Positions 46,201-53,138 of a stretch of 53,138 nt of DNA are shown piece after piece; position 1 is the stretch's first letter; every line of letters begins with the position of its first letter. The notes beneath the pieces are model-generated. The model did no database searches. It saw nothing but the letters and a program-made list of their open reading frames with translations, and was not told the DNA's origin. Origin of the DNA: Acanthaster planci (lineage: Eukaryota; Echinodermata; Asteroidea; Valvatida; Acanthasteridae); contig NW_019091359.1 in NCBI RefSeq assembly GCF_001949145.1, forward strand, positions 1,775,799 to 1,828,936, read 5' to 3'. A program made the translations under genes and the position numbers.

Positions 46201-49200
46201 CTTAGAAGTAATCTAACATTCTGTGGCACCTGCAGCTGCTTTTATGAGTGTGTGGACACATGTATATGAAAGATGACATGCATACGCTTGCCTATCGTCA
46301 GCCCTTATGCATATTTTAGTGCAAGTGTGAATTTACGTTTCTAAAGGCTACTCGCAGCTCAGATGGTCAACAAATGACCAATTATAATTGTGCACTGTTT
46401 TCATTAGTATGCGATGCAATGTGTGTCATGGATGATATGGTTTTAGAGATATTAACATACATGTAGCATTGCCGATGCAAACACATGCAGTGTTACAAAT
46501 AATGGTAAAACCCTGCCTCATACAATTGCTTAACATTACAGAAAGGGCACAAGGTGGCATGTATATGTAGGCCTGTGCCGGGTACTCAAGTACCTGCCCG
46601 TCAATATCAAAGCCTGGTTCCTTTTCGTCAGGCCAGGTACCCGTAACCCCCCCCCCAAAAAAAAAACAGATAAAAAATGTTTGTGAACTTCAATAATGAA
46701 GGCCTGAAAAATCACTGTGCCACTGAAAAACCCGGTCCCAGGGTCACAACTCGGGTTCAGAAATCGACAGAGCTACTTTTGGTCCAAATTAAAAGTAACA
46801 CTTTGTTGAATAAAAGTTAGAGGAGATTCCCCTCTAATGTTGAGAGCAACGTGCTGCTTCCTACGTAGGACAGAAGAGCCCCGTTTCGGGAACATGGTCT
46901 GCTGGGATTGCATGCAAAGTCTACTCTATTTTTTAAGGACGGGTACCCAAAGCAGGTTTCCGGTTCTTTACCCATAAATGCGCACCCCTAGTGGCATTTA
47001 GATAATGAGAAAACGACATCACGTACATGTATGACATAGCATTCACCGACAAATCCAGATAGCATGAGAGACTGTGGAGAAGCGTCATGACACACGAGTA
47101 CAGAAGCATTACATTGACAGGCAGCACACAACATCAAAGACAACAAAGGCAAACCATTTCACAGCGAATGACAAGCACTTCAGGATGACAACTTCCAGGG
47201 CAGTGACACATGGTAAAGTGTCAGAGATGCACACAGAATTATGCATCATGACATTGTCAGTGAGACAAAAAGCCATGAGCAGGCTACCGACGATAGCAGT
47301 GCAGGAAGCCAAGACAGCGATGGAAACCAGTGACAGCTTAAAGTTTATGGATGTTGATTGTTAACCACTTGCTGCCAAGGGACTCATTTTCGAGAACGCA
47401 GACTTTATACCGTACATGGAGCCGGGAAACCCGAAATAGGACAAAGGGAACTGGGCCTTGTAACAAAAGACCATACTCAGAACAAAAACCAGGCTGCTGG
47501 GCATTACCGACATTTTTCACTCTCAATAGGGGAGATAATCCAGCCTTGTTTTGAAACAGTATACCACGGTTTGGGGCATTTAGAGTGAGCGGATTACCAT
47601 CGGTGACAAAAGCGCTCCACCACCACAGTGATGAGCCACACAGCACCGCTGCATGCTAATCTGGCCCTATTGGAAAGTGGTCAGCAGTGCACTGTGCCAG
47701 GTTCATGAACAAAAGAAAGTTATATAACACTGCACAATCTGGGCTCTTTTTACAAGGCTGCAGGCCTGGCTGAAGTACTTGGGCGTCAATAGATTTTGTC
47801 TGTCAGACTAGAGTGGCCACCAGACAGTAATTGGTGTGGTCTAAACATCCATTAATTGAAATGATGAATTTTTGAAGAATTTAAAAATTGAAAATCTTGG
47901 AAAAGTCCCGATTATGTGCTTTGCGTTTTTCAAACCACCCGGCAGCAAGTGGTTAAGAATGCAGTGCCAGTCCCTTGTCGATGGATTCCACTCACAAAAT
48001 ACAGTACAGACTCTGAACACTAAATAAATGTGATGGAAAAGCACATACATGACGTCAAATATGGGTGACCAAGTTTAACATACATGTATGCCCAACACAT
48101 CCAAAGTTCATCAAACCTCCATGACTTGGTCAGTAGAACCAGGTCACTGCATGCAGTCAGGATTCCCAGTTGGTAAGAAGAAAAAAACTATACAGGATTG
48201 CGACAGCTTTAAGCATCAATCAGTGACCGCGGTTGCCAGGGGCGATCTGTCATTCAGGACTCAAATTAGAACCAGCCCTACATGTAGCCCAGTATTTGGA
48301 CTGTCAGAAATGGCCGCCGCAGGAGTTAGACACATGCGGGCCAATCATTGGCTTAGAAACTTGGAAACAAGAACGCTGCCATGATTCAACATAGCCAGTT
48401 GTTCAGGCCGTGCTCAGTTAACCAGATCATTAATTTTTCCTCTAATCCAATCTAATAATTTGTCATTGTCAGCTGTCAGTGAACAAAGCAAACAACTTAT
48501 GCAGACCAAGGATGAAATAGCAAAAGTTGGACAGCATCAGTGTCAAATAAATGTAGATCGGCCAAGACAGAGTGTAGTCAGCGGAGAATGATTGATTGAT
48601 ATGTTTAATAAAATTAACTTAAATTAGCCCCAGTGGAGAATGATTGATTGATATGTCTAATAGAATTTTCATAAATTAGCCCCAGAATTAATGACCGTTT
48701 CCCTGTACTTGGATTTTGTTTTTGCATAGTGGACATTACGCTTGTTTGCATTTGTAATTTCTTTGTTCAGCTTTACAAAAACCTTGATGGTTCATGTTAT
48801 TAGATCTATGGAGATAAGTCTTTGTTTAATTCCCAAGGTCTCTCGCATCATGCATGTGATCTAGGTGGTTATGAGTGTGTAGACGCCTTCAATTATGGAC
48901 CTATAACAATAGGGGACAATAGGGCCCACGGTTGCCGAAGAGTCCACTTTTGGAAAACATGTACAAAACATATGGGAGGTCTTCCGAAAAAGTTAAAGTA
49001 TGGACAAAAGAGGAACAATAGGGAGTCCAGGATTGAAGGCGTTTACACACTTGTGTGTGTGGGCACAGAGTAGATGCAAGTATCAGAAACAAGCGTGACA
49101 AACCCTTTGTGGGACACACAGCAACAAATGCATTGAAGATTCAAACCAGCCTCTTGTCTCCGTCGCTGGCTCCTGTATTTGAAGCCTTGCTCGTTTTCCT

Positions 49201-52200
49201 TCCTGCAGACCATTTCAACTCACGAGGAGAAGAACTTCATCCGCAACAAGGCGGCCCAACTCTTCTCCCTCCTCTTCATCAATGACTACCCCCACCGCTG
49301 GCCGGGGTTCTTCCGGGACCTAATCCAGCTCCTGCACGCCGGCCCCAAGGCCGTCGACATGTACCTGCGCATCTTGATCGCGATTGACGAGGACGTGGTG
49401 GACCGAGAGCTGTTGCACACCCAGGAGGTACAGGAGAATGCTCGTCTATTTTCACCTCTGAAATGTCAGGCGCACATTGCATGCCTACTGAAACAAAACC
49501 CTGCTTCAAAATTAGAGCAGGAACTACGTCTTTCCGTCGAACAGCTACCAAGTAATATTTCAGGTGTAACCTGTTTCTAGTTGTGCAACCAAAATATCCC
49601 TGACACCTTATGTTTAAGGTTGAGTCAGTTTGAATAATTGGACACTTTCCTGTTCACAGTTTTTCCTCTCTGAAGAAAATAATGTTCAGCCTCAGGTGCC
49701 TTCCACGATGAGATGTTTTACAACGAGACGATTAGCATGCACGCCTTACATGACCCGTGCTTTTCAAACCAGCAGCTCTAGTCTGAACAGCGAGCTCAGT
49801 TAGAATGTTGAATTGGACGAAACAGACAAGTTTGAAGTATCAGTGGGGGAATGATCAGTTGACGATTGGATTACAATCAAAGCGATTTACAATTCACAAG
49901 TACGCTGCCAGTTTTTGCCTTGAAGAGGTCATCAGTTTCACGGTTGATACGTTGCACATTATGCAGTTAGCCATCTGTTCCTCATTGATAACTCGCAATA
50001 GCACAGACACAGTAGCCTCCCAAACTCGTCATTCTCACCCGAAAATCCGACTCAAATCTTGTGAATCCCCCCCCCCAAAAAGAAACAATTTCATGTGGCT
50101 CTCTGATGTTGACTCTTCTGCAATGAGCTGCAAAAATTACCTCTCGCCTGCTGTTTCTTTGCAGCATAGTGTATTGTACATTGTACCTATCATGACCTCC
50201 ATACCAACCACACTGGTGTTAAGTTGTTGACAGTATAAAAGCGGAGGACCAAAAGAATGATCGTCCGAACCGCTGAGTCTTTGCTCATTTCTGAATTAAA
50301 ATAATGGGGTCGTTGTCTGCCTTGCCTGCCGTAGGATGCCCAGCGGAGCACAGCGTTGAAGGACAGCATGAGAGAGCACTCACTGACGGAGATAGTCAGC
50401 TCCTGGTACCAGATCCTGGTGAGTCTCTGCAGCTGTGTGCGGTCTCAGTCTGGTCCCCAGACACATAAACGCACAGACCGCCAGTCTGGTGCGTATTACT
50501 GTGATTTTGAAAAGCATGGGCGAAGCTATGGATGGTAGCGCGTTCAGTGAGCATTACGCACAGTGCACTTACATTGCCTGCACTTTGTTTGCTTGTGCTG
50601 AGCTCCCAAAATACGTTCTCCCTTTTCGGTCTTTGGTACTGCTATCTCTCCTTTTCAAATGTTGTAAATGCAACATTTAGACTCTACATGGGCCAGTTTA
50701 AGTAAATAACGGAGTTTTCTCACAGTAAAAAAAATAGCTTCGTGTAATTTTTGGGGGGGCTGGAGTTTGTCAACTGTGCTTAAAATTCCCTATACCGAGG
50801 GGAGAATTTTTCCTTAGTTTTGATTTTAGTCGGTTGCCGCGCAGATCATGAAGTGATTATGTAGTTTGAATGCAATCTGGCGGTCTGTGCACTTACATGT
50901 CTGTGATCTGATCACTTACCCATTTTCTCAGTAGGAATAGGGAGTCCACAAATACCCTGTGCCTCAAGGCCTCAGACGCTGACACTGAGTCAGTTGAATT
51001 TTACTGAAATCCCTCTTTGGATCAGTTGGTCGTCAGCACAAAGATAGACAGCTGTGTCATTTTGTGCATTGCAATAAACACCCCCTCATGTGGATATGAG
51101 ATTACAGTTGGTGCCATCCAACAACTGTGCTTCACTGGTCCTCTTTAATAACTGTGCATTAAACCGACTGGAGTGACGACAGCACATTTTTTGTATTGGC
51201 AAACAACTGTACGCACTCGGACGCTTTGCAGCATTCTGCCCCGTACAGAAAATGCCTGCCAAAGACTATATCGTGTGAAATTTGTTCGTGTGTGCACCGT
51301 CAAACCACTGTCAAAACATAGAAGAGTTAATGACACCCTGTTAAAGCAAACACTCGAGCTACAGTTAAACCTGCTACACATCGATTTGGTTTGACTGCTG
51401 TGCAGGCCTGGGCCACAGTAAGTACAAGCTGGATAGGTGTGCATTCAAAACCAGTACAGAAGTGACAGTTACACAGTTGTGCTTACTAGTAAGCCGTCAT
51501 AGTTTTTCACATTTATTTATTGATACCTGAGACAGTTTCCCTGTTCAACAATGTGCAACGTGACTGGGTACAACAATTTGATAATGCCGCTGCGATTTGA
51601 TAATGCCCGCTGCATAAAAATGTGCTTGCACCTGGATACGAGATGGGTTAATCTATTCCTGTTGGTCATGTGTCTGTGTTCCCCATGCAGAACTTGCCAC
51701 GCGTGCTTGAAGTCTATATATGGAGATTCTTGTGGACTTCTTGCACAAGGAATACACCAAAACATTAACGGGGGGTGTTAGGGAAAATGATGGTAAAATT
51801 CATGAACAAAATCCTTGGAAATTTATCCTACACTGACTTCTTTTGACTCTCGGACTAAAACGGTATTTATGAATGGGAATAAATATGTGCTTGGTCTGTC
51901 TCAAAGAAGTCCATAAATACAATTTATGTGCTTGGCTGGCCTTAAACGTGCGTTGGAGACCAGCTCAGAAGAATGGACACGACTAATGCCCGAGCCTGAT
52001 CACGAATCACAGTCTTTGTTGTACAGTGGCAATTATCAAAGAAATACAAACCTGTGGATAAATGGTATCCATTGGAGGTAATTCTGTCCCATTTCTGATT
52101 GACAGAAAATGTATGAAACACAAACCCCGAACTGACTTGTCTATGCCTGGAGGTCATCGGAGCCTATGTGTCCTGGATCGACATCAACCTCATTGCCAAC

Positions 52201-53106
52201 GACCGGTTTGTGTCGTTGCTGCTCCGTTACCTCTCCGTCGACGTCCTGCGGGAGAGCGCCTGTGACTGCTTCCACGAGATCATCAGTAAAGGGATGGATC
52301 CCGTGGCCAAGACAGAGCTGGTGGAGTCCATTACGAAAGTGCTGCATGATTCAGGGGTCATTCCACCGACTGATGTAAGTGTCCAATGGCTTCATGTCTC
52401 CCAGGGACATGGAGCATTCTAGCAGGATACCGTGGAATTTGTCGTGGCTGTTTCTCAGCCAAAAAGGATGTGTGAATCCCACCCTTGCGAGATCCTTCAG
52501 AGTTCACTACGGGGTGTTGGGCAGAGTTTGCAGGATTCAGCAAGGTGGATCCTCGCAACTATTGCTGCACAGGGAATGTGAACAGCTCTCGAATGTCAGT
52601 TTCAAAAATGTGCCAATGGTCTCGGACACAGTGGAAGATTCTAGAAGCTTCGTGAAGGTTCTTGACAAAACTGTTCATGAAGTCAGTGCCCAAACTTGTT
52701 GAATTGAAGTAGCTAGGGTTGAATTTAGACACCTTGTATTTTCATTCAGACATCCAATATTGAAAGCATGACAGACTGCAATGAGTCTTTCACTTGCACA
52801 CAAATGAGACATTTCAACGTGATAATTTCAGTACGTAACTTGCTTCATGCCCAGTTTCTAAGGTATGATACTGGAACCTTTTGAGCAGATTTTGGAAGGG
52901 GGCAGGAAGATGGCAGTAATCTGAAGTGTGGAACTCTCATTGAATCAAGTTAGAGTTACGGTGTAAAGGATCTATGAGATCAAAGTGGATCAATATTTAC
53001 ACAACTTTGTTTTGTTGTCTCCCGCACAGGACGATGTGGATTTCCTAGCGAAACTATCCAAGTTGACCAATGGAATTGGCACGAATCTTATTGCCAGTTG
53101 GGAAAA
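40201..53106 (+). CDS. XPOT: Exportin-T (tRNA exportin), N-terminal third, incomplete at window edge
   Basis: A karyopherin-beta family receptor that binds mature tRNA with Ran-GTP in the nucleus and carries it through the nuclear pore. Exons 40201-40260, 42460-42599, 45632-45701, 49209-49427, 50335-50418, 52106-52374 and 53030-53106 give about residues 1-306 of a protein that is about 960 residues long in vertebrates. They align colinearly with vertebrate exportin-T: MDEQALQGL start, ALAYFEQLK, HIKFFCFQVLE, NFIRNKAAQLFSLLF, MYLRILIAIDEDVVDR, SWYQIL, GAYVSWIDINLIANDRF, ACDCFHEIISKGMDP and DDVDFLAKLSKL. These are the N-terminal HEAT repeats that contact Ran. The start has a strong Kozak context (gccATGG type). 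Exon 6 lacks one base in a CCCC run (52125-52128), most likely a sequence error. The rest of the gene lies to the right. Confidence 0.95.
40261..42459. other. XPOT intron 1
   Basis: Contains open frames up to 188 codons (41348-41914, minus strand) with no recognisable domain. They are probably chance. Several ACATGTACATG motifs are present. Confidence 0.6.
42460..42599 (+). CDS. XPOT: XPOT coding exon 2
   Basis: It follows CCTACGCAG. It encodes ALAYFEQLKQSDEGW and HIKFFCFQVLENFLKT, the first HEAT repeat region. It ends AG|gtcagt, leaving two bases of an arginine codon. Confidence 0.95.
43546..44028. mobile_element. hAT-like MITE, copy 2
   Basis: It begins TAGGGCTGTGCTGAATA and ends with TTGACTCAGCCCGA, roughly inverted. 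The interior is rich in GAATATTCGAATA and TATCAAATATT motifs shared with copy 1 at 39604-39988. Confidence 0.5.
45412..45526. repeat. Long intronic hairpin (inverted repeat)
   Basis: The arms 45412-45458 and 45481-45526 are reverse complements with about six mismatches or small gaps (GCCATCTTGCAG block, TGTTCCACAG inner end) around a 22-base loop. It lies about 105 bases upstream of XPOT exon 3. Either a small fold-back element or a structured RNA segment. Confidence 0.8.
45632..45701 (+). CDS. XPOT: XPOT coding exon 3
   Basis: It follows CTACATCAG. The first base completes R67, then YSTAIPSDQQILKQSLLQWL to Q90. It ends CAG|gtaaga in phase 0. Short, but placed by phase and homology. Confidence 0.92.
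46568..46990. mobile_element. MITE-like element with hAT-type ends
   Basis: The ends TAGGCCTGTGC and GCGCACCCCTA are inverted. The interior has GGGTACC-rich inverted segments near both ends. A GTGGCAT direct repeat flanks it at 46554 and 46991, but seven bases separate the left copy from the terminus, so it is only a possible target duplication. Confidence 0.5.
48582..48685. repeat. Two-copy 52-bp tandem repeat
   Basis: Both units begin GGAGAATGATTGATTGATAT and end AAATTAGCCCCAG, with a few substitutions between them. Intronic. Confidence 0.85.
49209..49427 (+). CDS. XPOT: XPOT coding exon 4
   Basis: It follows TTCCTGCAG. Residues 91-163 with EEKNFIRNKAAQLFSLLF, RWPGFFRDLIQLL and VDMYLRILIAIDEDVVDREL. 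It ends GAG|gtacag in phase 0. Noticeably GC-richer than the flanking introns. Confidence 0.95.
50335..50418 (+). CDS. XPOT: XPOT coding exon 5
   Basis: It follows CTGCCGTAG. Residues 164-191: DAQRSTALKDSMREHSLTEI then VSSWYQIL. It ends CTG|gtgagt in phase 0. Confidence 0.94.
52106..52374 (+). CDS. XPOT: XPOT coding exon 6 (1-base deletion)
   Basis: It follows TGATTGACAG. It opens KMYETQT, then after the C run at 52125-52128 the homology continues one frame over as ELTCLCLEVIGAYVSWID, LIANDRF, VLRESACDCFHEIISKGMDP and ends PPTD|gtaagt. The length of 269 is one short of the 270 that both flanking phases require. Staying in frame gives a stop five bases after the C run. Confidence 0.93.
53030..53106 (+). 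CDS. XPOT: XPOT coding exon 7 (last in window)
   Basis: It follows CCCGCACAG. It encodes DDVDFLAKLSKLTNGIGTN and LIASWEK-type sequence, ending AA|gtaagt in phase 2. The window stops 32 bases into the next intron. Confidence 0.9.
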
Positions 53107-53138
53107 GTAAGTAGCTGATGTCATTCTTGATTCTGCAG

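Larger units (their letters stand above)
45702..49208. other. XPOT intron 3 with MITE and tandem repeat
   Basis: A 3.5-kb intron containing a MITE-like element (46568-46990) and a two-copy 52-base repeat (48582-48685). No coding exon is expected. Confidence 0.6.

Noticed and set aside
1-53138. CRISPR arrays, tRNA or rRNA genes, bacterial-type operons
   Set aside because: None seen. The direct repeats present are tandem satellites without spacers, and the genes have spliceosomal introns.

Overview
This is an intron-rich animal nuclear genome window. All three recognisable cellular genes lie on the + strand and are split by GT-AG introns with matching phases. The dense fold-back and miniature transposons, a CR1/L2-like retroposon, a THAP-domain element and the recurrent TACATGTA-type motifs in the right half fit a marine invertebrate, perhaps an echinoderm-like deuterostome. 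That placement is a weak inference; the sequence does not prove the species. No prokaryotic-style operons, CRISPR arrays or tRNA/rRNA genes were seen.

Layout. 1-3.7 kb: non-coding, with a large palindromic fold-back (701-1064). 3.7-14.2 kb: complete ten-exon cytochrome P450 gene of the CYP4 type (copy A, 517 codons). Its 5.75-kb first intron hosts a 4.2-kb inverted-repeat-bounded element that carries a THAP zinc-finger gene. 14.2-22.9 kb: intergenic, dominated by a ~3.3-kb element with ~310-bp inverted termini. A 5'-truncated LINE has inserted into its left arm, and a ~21-bp-unit minisatellite with a 479-N assembly gap lies in its core. 22.9-28.8 kb: second complete ten-exon CYP4 gene (copy B, 519 codons), with the same exon lengths and phases as copy A except for the last exon. 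28.8-40.1 kb: repeat-rich intergenic DNA with a fold-back whose ends are made of a tandem satellite (33.9-35.7 kb), a 795-N gap and several MITE-like elements. 40.2 kb to the end: the first seven coding exons of exportin-T (XPOT), about residues 1-306, running off the right edge.

How the genes work together: the two P450s are a tandem duplicate pair, about 83% identical at the protein level by hand count. They are expected to be ER-membrane monooxygenases (fatty-acid omega-hydroxylase family) and probably share substrates or detoxification roles. Exportin-T is a separate housekeeping gene (tRNA nuclear export) that merely neighbours them. The most interesting material is the mobile DNA: nested and fold-back elements, a THAP transposon candidate inside a P450 intron, and a sharp tract of identity between the P450 copies that crosses an exon/intron border, suggesting gene conversion. 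Two coding frames are broken at CCCC runs. The one in XPOT looks like a sequence error. The one in the THAP gene could be decay or error.
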